From NCBI RefSeq assembly GCF_017312405.1, contig NZ_BLTG01000078.1:1-64000 (forward strand): 64,000 nt of DNA, in the 5' to 3' direction. Position numbers and translations under genes: made by a program. Origin of the DNA: Mycobacterium sp. PO1 (GTDB taxonomy: Bacteria; Actinomycetota; Actinomycetes; Mycobacteriales; Mycobacteriaceae). The notes below the pieces were generated by a model that was not told the origin of the DNA, made no database searches, and saw only the letters and a program-made list of their open reading frames with translations. Below are positions 26,298-35,613 of the stretch, piece by piece (positions within the stretch are counted from its first letter, which is position 1; every line of letters starts with the position of its first letter).

Positions 26298-27157
26298 GCA
26301 TTCCCAACGAGGCGCCGCAGATCCCCACCTGTTACCGCCACCGGGACCGGCAGACCTATGTCCGCTGCACCCGCTGCAACCGGTTCATCTGCGGCGAGTG
26401 CATGCGCTCCGCCGCGGTCGGCCACCAGTGCCCGGACTGCGTCGGAGAAGGTGCCCGCACCGTCCGCCCGGCGCGCACCGCGTTCGGCGGCCGGCCGGGC
26501 CGCTCGGCGACCCCGGTGGTGACGTACACGCTCATCGGGGTCAACCTGCTGATGTTCCTGCTACAGAGCACGTCGGCAGGGTTGGAACGCGAGCTGGTGC
26601 TGTGGCCGCCGGCAGTCGCCGACGGCGAGCTGTACCGGCTGCTGACCTCGGCGTTCTTGCATTACGGGCTGACCCACATCCTGTTCAACATGTGGGCGCT
26701 CTACATCGTGGGCCCGCCCCTGGAAATGGCGCTGGGAAGGCTGCGGTTCGGGACGCTGTACTTCCTCAGTGCGCTGGGCGGCTCGGTGTTGGTGTACCTG
26801 GCGTCGGAGCTGAACGCGGCCACCGCCGGCGCGTCAGGTGCCGTGTTCGGGCTGTTCGGGGCGATGTTCGTGGTGGGCCGCAAACTGAACATGGACGTGC
26901 GGTTCGTCGTCGTGATCATCGCGCTGAACCTGGCCTTCACCTTCGTGATCCCGCTGATCAGCTCGCAGAACATCAGTTGGCAAGGTCACATCGGCGGGCT
27001 GGTGACCGGTGCGGCCGTCGCCGCGGCGTTCGCCTACGCGCCCCGGGCCAGGCGCGACCTCGTGCAGGCCGGTGCCGCGGTGACGCTGCTGCTGGTCTTC
27101 GCCGGGCTCATCTGGTGGCGCACGACTGAACTGCGGGCGCTGTTCGGGTTAGCGTGA
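26294..27157 (+). CDS. Rhomboid intramembrane serine protease with N-terminal zinc-finger-like domain
   Basis: A 287-residue membrane protease. The catalytic dyad is visible as Ser181 in GASGAVFG and His232 in QGHIGG, with six to seven hydrophobic segments from residue 75 on. The L1-loop region has HYGLTHILFNMWAL. The first 55 residues form a cytoplasmic cysteine/histidine domain (CYRH, CTRC, CGEC, CPDC pairs) resembling a B-box or zinc ribbon, typical of the mycobacterial Rv0110-type rhomboids. Substrates in mycobacteria are unknown. The GTG start overlaps the VOC stop. The 3' end overlaps the HAD gene. Confidence 0.92.
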   Translation: MSIPNEAPQIPTCYRHRDRQTYVRCTRCNRFICGECMRSAAVGHQCPDCVGEGARTVRPARTAFGGRPGRSATPVVTYTLIGVNLLMFLLQSTSAGLERELVLWPPAVADGELYRLLTSAFLHYGLTHILFNMWALYIVGPPLEMALGRLRFGTLYFLSALGGSVLVYLASELNAATAGASGAVFGLFGAMFVVGRKLNMDVRFVVVIIALNLAFTFVIPLISSQNISWQGHIGGLVTGAAVAAAFAYAPRARRDLVQAGAAVTLLLVFAGLIWWRTTELRALFGLA

Positions 27158-27873
27158 ACAGGATGCTGGGGCTACCCGATGACATCCGTGCCTGCCTTTT
27201 CGACCTCGACGGCGTCCTGACCGACACCGCGAGTGTGCACCGGCAGGCATGGAAAGCGATGTTCGACGACTACCTTCGTGCGCGCAGCGACCAGACCGGC
27301 GACGAGTTCGTGCCGTTCGACGCCGGCGCCGACTACGAGGAGTACGTCGACGGCAAGCCGCGGCTGGACGGTGTGCGGTCCTTTCTCGAGAGCCGGGGCA
27401 TCACACTCGACGACGCAGAGGTCGAGAAACTCGGACAACGCAAGAACGACAGCTTCACCGACGTGCTGCACCGCGACGGGGTGGAGGTGTTCGAAGGGTC
27501 CCGCCGGTATCTCCAGGCTGCCGCCGATGCGGGGCTGCGCCGCGCGGTGGTGTCGTCGAGCGCCAACACCCGCGAGGTGCTCGAGTTGACCGGCCTGGAC
27601 GCCTTCGTCGAAGCCCGCGTCGACGGGGTGACGCTGCGTGAGGAACACATCGCCGGCAAACCGGCGCCGGATTCCTTTCTGCGGGCCGCCGAACTGCTCG
27701 ACGTGGCGCCCGCGCACGCCGCGGTGTTCGAGGACGCTATTTCCGGGGTGGCGGCCGGCCGGGCCGGGAACTTCGGTCTGGTGGTCGGTGTGGACCGGGT
27801 CGGACAGGCGGATGCGTTGCGGGACAACGGCGCCGACGTCGTCGTGGGTGATCTGGGGGAGCTGCTGTCATGA
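27154..27873 (+). CDS. Beta-phosphoglucomutase family HAD hydrolase (Rv3400-like)
   Basis: A 239-residue HAD-superfamily protein. Motif I is FDLDGVLTDTA (both aspartates present), followed by a helical cap, motif II around VVSSSANT, motif III lysine in AGKPAPDSF and motif IV FEDAISG. Beta-phosphoglucomutase relatives convert beta-glucose-1-phosphate to glucose-6-phosphate, the product expected from the GH65 phosphorylase encoded next. The GTG start overlaps the rhomboid stop, and ATGA overlap joins it to the GH65 gene. The pair matches the M. tuberculosis Rv3400-Rv3401 order. Confidence 0.9.
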   Translation: MNRMLGLPDDIRACLFDLDGVLTDTASVHRQAWKAMFDDYLRARSDQTGDEFVPFDAGADYEEYVDGKPRLDGVRSFLESRGITLDDAEVEKLGQRKNDSFTDVLHRDGVEVFEGSRRYLQAAADAGLRRAVVSSSANTREVLELTGLDAFVEARVDGVTLREEHIAGKPAPDSFLRAAELLDVAPAHAAVFEDAISGVAAGRAGNFGLVVGVDRVGQADALRDNGADVVVGDLGELLS

Positions 27874-30227
27874 TGATCGCCGACGAGGCCTTCCCCGTTG
27901 AACCGTGGCACGTCCGGGAGACCAAGCTGTGCCTGGATCTGCTCCCGCAGAGCGAATCGCTGTTCGCCCTGTCCAACGGCCACATCGGCATGCGCGGAAA
28001 CCTGGACGAGGGGGAGCCTTACGGGCTGCCGGGGACCTACCTCAACGGCTTCTACGAGAACCGTCCGCTGCCCTACGCCGAAGCCGGTTTCGGCTACCCG
28101 GAGGAAGGTCAGTCGGTCGTCGACGTCACCAACGGCAAGCTGATCCGGCTGCTCGTCGAGGACGAGCCGTTCGACGTCCGCTACGGCGACCTGATGGCCC
28201 ACGAACGGGTCCTCGACCTGCGGGCGGGCACCCTGCGCCGGACCGCGGAATGGCGCTCGCCTGCCGGTAAGCACGTGCGCATCGAGTCGACCCGGCTGGT
28301 GTCGCTGGCACAGCGGGGCCTGGCCGCCATCGAGTACATCGTCGAAGCCCTCGACGAGGATGTGCGCGTCACCGTGCAATCCGAACTCGTCGCCAACGAA
28401 GACCAGCCCGCTCCGTCGGACGACCCTCGGGTGGCGGCGCTGCTGGTCAAGCCGCTCGAGCCGGTGGACCACGAAGTGAGCGAACGTGGGGCGTCACTGA
28501 TGCACCGCACGCGTGCCAGCGGGCTGATGATGGCGGCCGCGATGGACCACCTCGTCGAGGCGCCCGGCCGGGTCCAGCTCAGTGGTGACGCGGGCGACGA
28601 CTGGGCACGCACCACGGTGGTGTGCGCTCTGAAACCCGGCGAAAAGCTGCGCATCGTCAAATACATCACCTACGGCTGGTCCAGCCTGCGGTCGCGGCCC
28701 GCGCTGCACGATCAGGCCGCCGCCGCCATCGCCGCCGCGCGGTACACCGGGTGGGACGGCCTGCTGAAGTCCCAGAGTGCCTACCTCGACGAGTTCTGGG
28801 ACTGCGCTGACGTCGAGGTCGACGGAGACCCGGACTGTCAACAGGCGGTGCGCTTCGGGCTCTTCCACGTGCTTCAGGCCAGCGCCCGCGCCGAGCGACG
28901 CGCCATCCCGGGCAAGGGCCTGACCGGAACCGGGTACGACGGCCACGCGTTCTGGGACACCGAAGGTTTCGTGCTGCCCGTGCTGACCTACACCGCTCCG
29001 GGCTCCGCCGCCGATGCGCTGCGTTGGCGCGCCTCGACTCTGGACATGGCACGCGACCGGGCCGCCGAGATCGGCCTGAAGGGTGCGTGCTTCCCCTGGC
29101 GGACAATCCATGGCGAGGAGTGCTCGGGGTACTGGCCCGCGGGCACTGCCGCGTTTCACGTCAACGCCGACATCGCGCTGGCCTTCGAGCGCTACCGGGT
29201 GGTGACCGGTGACCAGTCGCTCGAACAGGAATGCGGGCTGCAAGTGCTCGTCGAGACCGCCCGGATGTGGATGTCGTTGGGCCATCACGACCGTCACGGT
29301 CGCTGGCGGATCGACGGCGTCACCGGTCCCGACGAGTACACCGCGATCGTGCGGGACAACGTGTTCACCAACCTGATGGCCGCCGAGAACCTGCGGATCG
29401 CCGCCGAGGCGTGCGGGCGGAATCCCGACGACGCAGCCGATCTCGGCGCCGGCAACGAGGAGATCGCCGCCTGGCGGGATGCGGCGGACGCCGTGCACAT
29501 CCCGTACGACGAGGAACTCGGTGTCCACCCGCAGTGCGAGGGCTTCACCACGCTGCGGGAGTGGGATTTCACCGTGAGCAACGACTACCCGCTGTTGATG
29601 CACGAACCCTACTTCAGGCTCTATTCCTCCCAGGTCGTCAAGCAGACGGATCTGGTGTTGGCGATGCACTGGCAGAGCCACGCGTTCACCGACGAGCAGA
29701 AGGCCCGCAACGTCGACTATTACGAGCGGCGCACCACCCGGGACTCGTCGCTGTCGGCGTGTACCCAGGCGGTGATGTGCGCCGAGGTGGGCCACCTCGA
29801 GCTGGCGCACGACTACGCCTACGAGGCTGCGTTGATCGACCTTCGTGACCTGCACCGCAACACCAGCGACGGTGTGCACGTGGCATCGCTGGCGGGAAGC
29901 TGGACCGCGCTGGTCCAGGGTTTCGGCGGGCTGCGAGACGACGAGAAGATGCTGTCCCTGGACCCCCATCTGCCGCCGGGCATCACGCGGATGCGGTTCC
30001 GGTTGCGGTGGCGCAACTTCGGCGTCATCGTCGCCGTCGATCACGACACGGTCACCTACACGCTGCGCGACGGTCCCGAGGGGGAGCTGACCATCCGGCA
30101 CGCCGGACAGGATCTCCACCTGGACACCCAGAAGCCCACCGAGGTCGCCGTGCGCCCGCGCCACCCGCTGCTGCCGCCCCCTCAGCAGCCGCCCGGCCGC
30201 GCACCGTTCCGGCGTAGCCGCGTGTAG
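27870..30227 (+). CDS. GH65 family glycoside phosphorylase/hydrolase (Rv3401-like)
   Basis: A 785-residue GH65 protein, the family of maltose, trehalose and kojibiose phosphorylases. The N-terminal beta-sandwich domain opens with LSNGHIGMRGNLDEGEP, and the (alpha/alpha)6 barrel follows. The general acid is Glu489 in GVTGPDEYTA. The C-terminal beta domain ends the protein. With the adjacent phosphoglucomutase it would split an alpha-linked disaccharide phosphorolytically and channel beta-glucose-1-phosphate to glycolysis. The sugar specificity cannot be read from the sequence. The last 25 residues are proline/arginine-rich and probably unstructured. Confidence 0.92.
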   Translation: MMIADEAFPVEPWHVRETKLCLDLLPQSESLFALSNGHIGMRGNLDEGEPYGLPGTYLNGFYENRPLPYAEAGFGYPEEGQSVVDVTNGKLIRLLVEDEPFDVRYGDLMAHERVLDLRAGTLRRTAEWRSPAGKHVRIESTRLVSLAQRGLAAIEYIVEALDEDVRVTVQSELVANEDQPAPSDDPRVAALLVKPLEPVDHEVSERGASLMHRTRASGLMMAAAMDHLVEAPGRVQLSGDAGDDWARTTVVCALKPGEKLRIVKYITYGWSSLRSRPALHDQAAAAIAAARYTGWDGLLKSQSAYLDEFWDCADVEVDGDPDCQQAVRFGLFHVLQASARAERRAIPGKGLTGTGYDGHAFWDTEGFVLPVLTYTAPGSAADALRWRASTLDMARDRAAEIGLKGACFPWRTIHGEECSGYWPAGTAAFHVNADIALAFERYRVVTGDQSLEQECGLQVLVETARMWMSLGHHDRHGRWRIDGVTGPDEYTAIVRDNVFTNLMAAENLRIAAEACGRNPDDAADLGAGNEEIAAWRDAADAVHIPYDEELGVHPQCEGFTTLREWDFTVSNDYPLLMHEPYFRLYSSQVVKQTDLVLAMHWQSHAFTDEQKARNVDYYERRTTRDSSLSACTQAVMCAEVGHLELAHDYAYEAALIDLRDLHRNTSDGVHVASLAGSWTALVQGFGGLRDDEKMLSLDPHLPPGITRMRFRLRWRNFGVIVAVDHDTVTYTLRDGPEGELTIRHAGQDLHLDTQKPTEVAVRPRHPLLPPPQQPPGRAPFRRSRV

Positions 30228-30325
30228 CGCGGGCAGCGCGGAATGACCGCGGGTCGTTCGATGACCCAGGTGCGGTGAGGCCTGGTTACCCTGGTGCCAG
30301 CAGTCCCCGAGCGAAAGACGTGCAG

Positions 30326-30601
30326 ATGAAGCTCCAGGTGTTGCCCTACGTCACCGTCGAGATCGACGACCGGGTCCGGCGACGTCTGCGTCTGCGCGGT
30401 GAGCGCCTGCGCATCACCCTGCGTGGCTACCTGCGCAGCGCGGCCGACGATGTCGACACCGCCGGGGACCGCGTGCGCGGCATGTGTGACCGCGCCGTCG
30501 ACCGCGTCGACGCGGTGGTGGCCACCGTCAACGACAAGATCGCCCCGGAGCCCGCGGACCGGCCCACCCTCCGCGTGGTGGACGGCCGGGAGGCCTCCTA
30601 G
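30326..30601 (+). CDS. Small hypothetical protein
   Basis: A 91-residue protein with no signal or membrane segment. It opens with MKLQVLPYVTVEIDDRVRRRLRLRGERLRITLRGY, a short basic strand-helix pattern, followed by an acidic/basic helix (AADDVDTAGDRVRGMCDRAVDRVDAVVATV). No family is recognised. The ATG at 30326 has a possible site (GAAAGACG) upstream; GTG 30320 is also in frame. A TACCCT hexamer near 30288 could be its -10. It stands alone between the GH65 and DMT genes. Confidence 0.6.
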   Translation: MKLQVLPYVTVEIDDRVRRRLRLRGERLRITLRGYLRSAADDVDTAGDRVRGMCDRAVDRVDAVVATVNDKIAPEPADRPTLRVVDGREAS

Positions 30602-30690
30602 CTGTACCTAGCCGACGGCCCGGCTGCGTCCGCCGCGCCGACATCCGACCGGAGTGGGCGACGCTCAGGCAAGTGTGCTGTCCTAGTCGG

Positions 30691-31578
30691 GTGATCGGCC
30701 AAGGTCTGACAGTGCTTCTGGCGCTCCTGGCCGCGGTGTTCCTCGCGGTCGGCATCGTCGTGCGACAGCGCGCCACCATCGACGTCCCGGCCGAGTACGG
30801 CGTGAGCGCCGTGATGTTCAAGACCCTCGTCCGCCGGCCGTTGTGGTGGGCCGGCACCGGGGCCGCGATCGCCGGATATGTGTTCCAGGCGCTGGCGCTG
30901 GCGACCGGGTCGCTGCTGCTGGTGCAACCGATCCTGGTGTCGGCGCTGTTGTTCGCGTTGCCACTGAGCGCGCGGCTGGCACGCCGGCGGGTCACCCGTG
31001 GCGAGTGGGCCTGGGCGGTGTTGCTGACCGTGGCACTGGCCGTGTTCGTCGTGCTGGCCAAGGCCAGCCCGGGCGACTATGCCGCGTCGCTGTCCACGTC
31101 GGCGATCGTCGCGGTGGTGTGCACCGTCGCGGTGCTGGCCTGTGTTGTCGTCGCGGTGCGTACCGCCGGCTGGCGGCGCGCGGTGTTGCTGGCCGTGGCG
31201 GTCGGTGTGCTGTTCGGTGTGGTCGCGGTGCTGACCAAGCTCGTCATGCACCTGCTGACCCATCAGGGCGTGCTGGCGGTGGTGACGACCCCGGTGTTGT
31301 ATCTGCTGGCCGTGCTCGGGGTGATCGCGACACTGTTGCAGCAGTCGGCGTTCCACGCCGGGTCCCTGCAGACCTCGGTGCCCACCATGCTGGTGCTGGA
31401 GCCGATGATCGCGGTACTTCTCGGGGCGGTGGTGCTGGGCGAACACCTCGACGTGGGGCGGTGGGACGCCGTGGCGATCGCGGTGGCCACCGCGGCGATG
31501 GTGGCGGGCACGATCGCGCTGGGTCGCGACGAAGGCGCCTACGAAGAGGAACTCGAGGCCGCGATCGCCAAGTCGTAG
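30691..31578 (+). CDS. DMT-superfamily (EamA-like) membrane transporter
   Basis: A 295-residue integral membrane protein with about nine or ten hydrophobic segments arranged in two similar halves, typical of drug/metabolite transporters. The second half ends with a PTMLVLEPMIAVLLGAVVLGE segment, the usual conserved helix. The C-terminus is acidic (EGAYEEELEAAIAKS) and cytoplasmic. The transported compound is unknown. The GTG at 30691 is the most natural start. It is convergent with the ECF sigma gene, with five bases between the stops. Confidence 0.85.
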   Translation: MIGQGLTVLLALLAAVFLAVGIVVRQRATIDVPAEYGVSAVMFKTLVRRPLWWAGTGAAIAGYVFQALALATGSLLLVQPILVSALLFALPLSARLARRRVTRGEWAWAVLLTVALAVFVVLAKASPGDYAASLSTSAIVAVVCTVAVLACVVVAVRTAGWRRAVLLAVAVGVLFGVVAVLTKLVMHLLTHQGVLAVVTTPVLYLLAVLGVIATLLQQSAFHAGSLQTSVPTMLVLEPMIAVLLGAVVLGEHLDVGRWDAVAIAVATAAMVAGTIALGRDEGAYEEELEAAIAKS

Positions 31579-31583
31579 CGGGA

Positions 31584-32147
31584 TCAGGCCGCCGCGCGCT
31601 CGGCGAGCGCCCGGCGCAGCCGGATGCGGCCTCGATGCACGCGCGACATGACGGTGCCGAGCGGCACCTCGGTCAGCGCGGCGATCTCTTTGTACGTGCG
31701 GCCCTCGACGTCGGCGTGATACACCGCGGTCCGATACGTTGCGGGCAGTCCCCGCATCGCGGCAGCCACCCGCTGGTCTCCGGCCCGTGCGAGCACCTCG
31801 TCCTCGGCCGAGCCGGGGCCGGCGGTGCGGCGCGCATGGGTGAGCAGCTGAGGGTCGCTGAACTCGTCGGTGAGCCACAGTGTCGGGCGGTGCTGTTGCC
31901 GGCGGTAATTGTTGCGGTGCGTGTTGACCATGATCCGGTAGAGCCAGCCCGACAGGTTGGTCCCCCGTTGGAACGACCCGAACGACGCGTACGCCCTGGC
32001 AGCGGTGTCCTGCAACAGGTCCTCGGCGTCGGCGTGGTTGCGGGTCAACGTGAATGCGTGGCGGTACAGTCCGTCGATCGCCGGCACCGCGTCGCGGGCG
32101 AAGCGTGTGGTGAGGTCGTCGTCATGGGCAAGACGCATGGTGGTCAT
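31584..32147 (-). CDS. ECF-type sigma factor
   Basis: A 187-residue extracytoplasmic-function sigma factor. Region 2 (FARDAVPAIDGLYRHAFTLTRNHADAEDLLQDT through GTNLSGWLYRIMVNTHRN) recognises the -10 element, and region 4 (GLPATYRTAVYHADVEGRTYKEIAALTEVPLGTVMSRVHRGR) contains the HTH for the -35 element. The ATG at 32147 is preceded by GAGGAG and is preferred over an open frame that runs 17 codons upstream. No anti-sigma factor gene is adjacent, so control is not by an obvious local partner. The regulon is unknown; the pattern is closest to the SigH/SigE-like groups. Confidence 0.9.
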   Translation of the reverse strand: MTTMRLAHDDDLTTRFARDAVPAIDGLYRHAFTLTRNHADAEDLLQDTAARAYASFGSFQRGTNLSGWLYRIMVNTHRNNYRRQQHRPTLWLTDEFSDPQLLTHARRTAGPGSAEDEVLARAGDQRVAAAMRGLPATYRTAVYHADVEGRTYKEIAALTEVPLGTVMSRVHRGRIRLRRALAERAAA

Positions 32148-32260
32148 CGGGGCTCCTCGGCGGGCGGAATCGGATGAACCAACTCTGTCGCTGGGCATCT
32201 CGGATGTCTGCCCGGTTGACCTCCATTCGCGTTCCGGACTGCCCCCGCCTGAACTTCCGG

Positions 32261-32698
32261 CTAACCCCCCTGCCAGGACGACCAGCGCCGGACCGCGACG
32301 GTGACCACCGGGCCGTCCAGTTCGACGCGTTGGTACTGGGGGTACTTGGCGCGCAGGGCGGCGTATCCGGCGGCGACCTCGTCACCGCGCAGGTGGATCG
32401 TGGCGGTGCCGTCGACGCGCACCCACCAGAGCCGGTTCCAGTCGTCGTCGTAGTGGTCGACGAGCAGGCTCACGGACGGGTTCGCTTCGATGTTGGCCAG
32501 TCGGCGCAGCCGCCTGGTCGACTTCGGCTTGGCGTCCACAGCGGTGTACAGCACGTCGGTGCGGCCTTCGGGCATCGCGAACACCACCGGCACCAGGTGC
32601 GGTGCGCCGTCGGCGCCGACCGTGCCCAGCACCGCGACCGGCGAGCTCGAGAACCGCACTGGCGCATCGAACCCCGCTGCTGCATCGAATCCCGACAT
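32261..32698 (-). CDS. PPOX-class F420-dependent oxidoreductase (TIGR03668-like)
   Basis: A 145-residue split-barrel flavin/deazaflavin-binding protein. The family pattern is visible in PVAVLGTVGADGAPHLVPVVFAM, KPKSTRRLRRLANIEANPSVSLLVDHYDDDW and RLWWVRVDGTA. Relatives in mycobacteria bind F420 (Rv0121c-like). The substrate is unknown. It is the gene upstream of the sigma factor on the same strand, separated by 113 bp. Confidence 0.85.
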   Translation of the reverse strand: MSGFDAAAGFDAPVRFSSSPVAVLGTVGADGAPHLVPVVFAMPEGRTDVLYTAVDAKPKSTRRLRRLANIEANPSVSLLVDHYDDDWNRLWWVRVDGTATIHLRGDEVAAGYAALRAKYPQYQRVELDGPVVTVAVRRWSSWQGG

Positions 32699-32816
32699 GA
32701 GACCAGGGTAGGGTCACCACCGGCGCACCGGGCGGGTCGAATTCATTCACCGAGACGTCGAGCCCCGGTAACCCGGCCGACACCCCACGGCCGTCCGACC
32801 ATCGGAAGGTTCGGCA

Positions 32817-34085
32817 GTGATTCTCTCGACGATCTCGTGCGGAGCCCGGCTGGCCCGGATGGTGGGTGTGGTGACAACCGGTGCACTGCTCGTCGGCGCA
32901 GTGGCCTGCGCACCTCCGGAACGCGACGGCTCCGGAACCGAGACACAGTCCGGGGTCGAGGCCGGGCAGACGACGTCGGCCGCGGACTTCGGTGGGATGG
33001 CCGAGCTCGTCGAAGCGGCCCAGGCCGAAGGCGAGCTGAATGTCATTGCGCTGCCGCCGGACTGGGCCAACTACGGAGCCATCATCTCGGCCTTCTCCGA
33101 CAAGTACGGCATCAAGGTCAACTCGGCGCAGCCGGATGCGTCCAGCCAGGACGAGATCAACGCCGCCAACCAGCAGAAGGGGCGCAGCAGCGCACCCGAT
33201 GTGTTCGACCTGGGCCAGGCAGTGGCGCTGGCCAACACCTCGATGTTCGCGCCCTATCGGGTCGAGACGTTCGACGACATCCCGGCGGCGTTCAAGGATG
33301 CCGACGGCACCTGGGTCAACGACTACGGCGGCTACATGTCGATCGGCTTCGACTCGGCCGCCGTGCCGCCGGTCACGGGTGTCGACGACCTACTCGAACC
33401 CGAATACCGGGGCAGCGTGGCCCTCAACGGTGACCCGACTCAGGCCGGAGCCGCGTTCTCCGGGGTCATGATGGCCGCGTTGTCGCAGGGCGGGTCGGCC
33501 GACGACATCGCCCCCGGTGTCGAGTTCTTCGCCCAACTCAACGAGGCAGGGAACTTCCTTCCGGTCGACCCGACACCGGCGACCATCGAGTCCGGGCAGA
33601 CACCGGTCGTCATCGACTGGAACTACACGAACGCCGCGCAGACGAAGAAGCTGCCGTCCTGGACCGTCGTTGTCCCACCGGACAACCCGGTCGCCGGCTA
33701 CTACTACCAGGCCATCAACAAGGACGCTCCGCACCCGGCGGCCGCCCGGTTGTGGCAGGAGTTCCTGTACAGCGACGAGGGGCAGAACCTGTTCGCCGAG
33801 GGCGGGGTTCGCCCGGTCCGCGCCGACAACATGCTCGCCGACGGGACGCTCGACCCGGCGGTGGCCGCGGCGCTGCCCGTCGTGGACGGCCCGGTGACGG
33901 TGCCGACACCGCAGCAGACCGAGGCCGCGTCGAAGTACCTCGCGGACAACTGGGCCGCGGCTGTGGGCCGAGGGTGGTCATCTCCGGTCGCCGCGCCGCG
34001 CGGATGCTCCGGGAAGCATTGCCGCTGTTGCCGTTCGGCATCGTCGTGGTGGTGTTCCTCATCATCCCGACCATCACGGTGCTGA
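32817..34085 (+). CDS. Extracellular solute-binding lipoprotein (family 1), read-through C-terminus
   Basis: A 422-residue open frame. The signal sequence ends with a lipobox GAVAC (cysteine about residue 31). The body is a family-1 binding protein resembling spermidine/putrescine, iron(III) or aminoethylphosphonate binders: ELNVIALPPDWANYGAIISAFSDKYG, TPVVIDWNYTNA and DEGQNLFAEGGVRPV. The natural end is probably after residue 384 (NWAAAVG). There codon 33969-33971 is CGA where TGA would be expected, so the last 38 residues (cysteine/serine/tryptophan-rich) are the permease gene read out of frame. GTG 32817 has GGAAGG upstream. It is the first gene of a four-gene ABC operon. Confidence 0.85.
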   Translation: MILSTISCGARLARMVGVVTTGALLVGAVACAPPERDGSGTETQSGVEAGQTTSAADFGGMAELVEAAQAEGELNVIALPPDWANYGAIISAFSDKYGIKVNSAQPDASSQDEINAANQQKGRSSAPDVFDLGQAVALANTSMFAPYRVETFDDIPAAFKDADGTWVNDYGGYMSIGFDSAAVPPVTGVDDLLEPEYRGSVALNGDPTQAGAAFSGVMMAALSQGGSADDIAPGVEFFAQLNEAGNFLPVDPTPATIESGQTPVVIDWNYTNAAQTKKLPSWTVVVPPDNPVAGYYYQAINKDAPHPAAARLWQEFLYSDEGQNLFAEGGVRPVRADNMLADGTLDPAVAAALPVVDGPVTVPTPQQTEAASKYLADNWAAAVGRGWSSPVAAPRGCSGKHCRCCRSASSWWCSSSSRPSRC

Positions 34086-34840
34086 TCGGCGCGGTCTACG
34101 CCGACTTGGTGTTCACACTGGACCGGATCGCGGCGCTGTTCACCCGCACGGCGCTGTCCGCGCTGACGAACAGTCTGCTGCTGTCCGCGATCAGCGCGCT
34201 GGTGGGCGCCGCGGCGGGAGCGGTGCTGGCCTGGTTGATCGTCAGCGCTGCGCCCGACTCGACGTTGCGGCGGGCGGTGCTGGCCCTGTGTAGTGTGCTG
34301 GCCCAGTTCGGCGGCGTGGCACTGGCTTTCGCGTTCCTGTCCACCGTCGGTGTGAACGGCGTGCTGACATTGTGGGTGCAACAGCTCACCGGGTGGAACC
34401 TGGCCGGGTCGGGATGGCTGTACAGCCTCGGCGGACTGGTGTTGGTGTACACGTACTTTCAGATCCCGCTGATGGTCATCGTGTTCACCCCGGCTCTCGA
34501 AGGGTTGCGCAGCCAGTGGCGCGAGGCGGCCGTCAGCCTGGGTGCGTCGACGTGGGCCTACTGGCGCGACGTCGCCGTGCCGCTGTTGAGGCCGGCGTTC
34601 CTCGGTTCGGTCCTGCTGTTGTTCGCCAACGCGTTCGCCGCATACGCCACCGCGGCGGCACTGGTCAGTCAGGGCAGCCTGATCGTGCCGCTGCTCATCC
34701 GCACCGCTCTGACCAGCGACGTAGTACTCGGGCAGGCCGGATTCGCGTATGCGCTGGCGTTGGAGATGATCGTCGTCGTGGCGGTCGTCATGGCCGCCTA
34801 CCGCCTGGTGGTGCGCCGCAGCGACCGGTGGCTGTCGTGA
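33974..34840 (+). CDS. ABC transporter permease (PotB/FbpB-like), first
   Basis: A 288-residue membrane permease with about six segments beginning at residue 17 (LLPFGIVVVVFLIIP). The BPD EAA loop is near EAAVSLGASTWAYWRDVAVP. The start is GTG 33974, or ATG 34004 ten codons later. Under the literal reading it overlaps the binding-protein frame by 112 bp. If the binding protein originally ended at 33971, the permease started two bases after that stop, a normal arrangement. It forms a heterodimer with the next permease. Confidence 0.87.
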   Translation: MVISGRRAARMLREALPLLPFGIVVVVFLIIPTITVLIGAVYADLVFTLDRIAALFTRTALSALTNSLLLSAISALVGAAAGAVLAWLIVSAAPDSTLRRAVLALCSVLAQFGGVALAFAFLSTVGVNGVLTLWVQQLTGWNLAGSGWLYSLGGLVLVYTYFQIPLMVIVFTPALEGLRSQWREAAVSLGASTWAYWRDVAVPLLRPAFLGSVLLLFANAFAAYATAAALVSQGSLIVPLLIRTALTSDVVLGQAGFAYALALEMIVVVAVVMAAYRLVVRRSDRWLS

Positions 34841-35613
34841 CCGCCGGTGCGCGGTGGACGCGAAAGGTGTTGTGGGTCGGCTTCGGGCTGTTCTTCCTGT
34901 TCCCGCTGTACGCGATGGCCGACTTCTCCACCCGGAACCGGGACGGGCGAACGTGGCAGGCGTGGGCGAACCTGGTGCACGACGAGGCGCTGTACGACGC
35001 GATCGCGGTGTCGGTGCTGTTGGCGGTCCTGACGGTGGCCGGGATGCTGAGCGTGCTGGTGCCGACCATGATCTGGGTGCGGTTGCGGGCCCAGTGGGCC
35101 AGGCGCCCGGTCGAGTTCCTGTGTCTGCTTCCCCTGACGATCCCGGCGCTGGTGATCGTGGTCGGGTTGCGCAATGTGTATCTGTGGGTGACCTACCTGC
35201 TGGGTGAGTCGCCGTTGACGCTGGCGTTCGTCTACGTGGTCGTCGTCCTGCCGTTCGCGTACCGGGCGCTGGACGCCTCGCTGTCCGCTGTGGATCTGCG
35301 CACCCTCACCGAGGCGGCCCGCTCGCTGGGGGCCGGGTGGTTCACCGCCACGCTGCAGGTGGTGGTGCCCAACATCTGGCCGGGCATGGTGTCGGCGGCG
35401 TTCATCTCCACCGCGGTGGTGCTGGGTGAGTACACCATCGCCTCGCTGAGCGGATACCAGACCCTGCCGGTGCAGATCGTCCTGCTGGGCAAGAGCGACG
35501 GCCCCACCTCGGTGGCCGCGTCGCTGGCGACGCTGGTGTTCGGCTTCGTGCTGTTGTCGGCGCTGTCGCTGCTCACTCGGGGGCGCCGTAGAACCGCATC
35601 GGGGGTCCGATGA
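34837..35613 (+). CDS. ABC transporter permease (PotC/FbpB-like), second
   Basis: A 258-residue permease with about six hydrophobic segments and an EAA loop at RTLTEAARSLGAGWFTATLQVVVP. The GTG at 34837 overlaps the previous stop as GTGA. Its 3' end overlaps the ATG of the ATPase gene. Together the two permeases match the spermidine/putrescine and iron/phosphonate importers, which use paired permeases. Confidence 0.88.
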   Translation: MTAGARWTRKVLWVGFGLFFLFPLYAMADFSTRNRDGRTWQAWANLVHDEALYDAIAVSVLLAVLTVAGMLSVLVPTMIWVRLRAQWARRPVEFLCLLPLTIPALVIVVGLRNVYLWVTYLLGESPLTLAFVYVVVVLPFAYRALDASLSAVDLRTLTEAARSLGAGWFTATLQVVVPNIWPGMVSAAFISTAVVLGEYTIASLSGYQTLPVQIVLLGKSDGPTSVAASLATLVFGFVLLSALSLLTRGRRRTASGVR

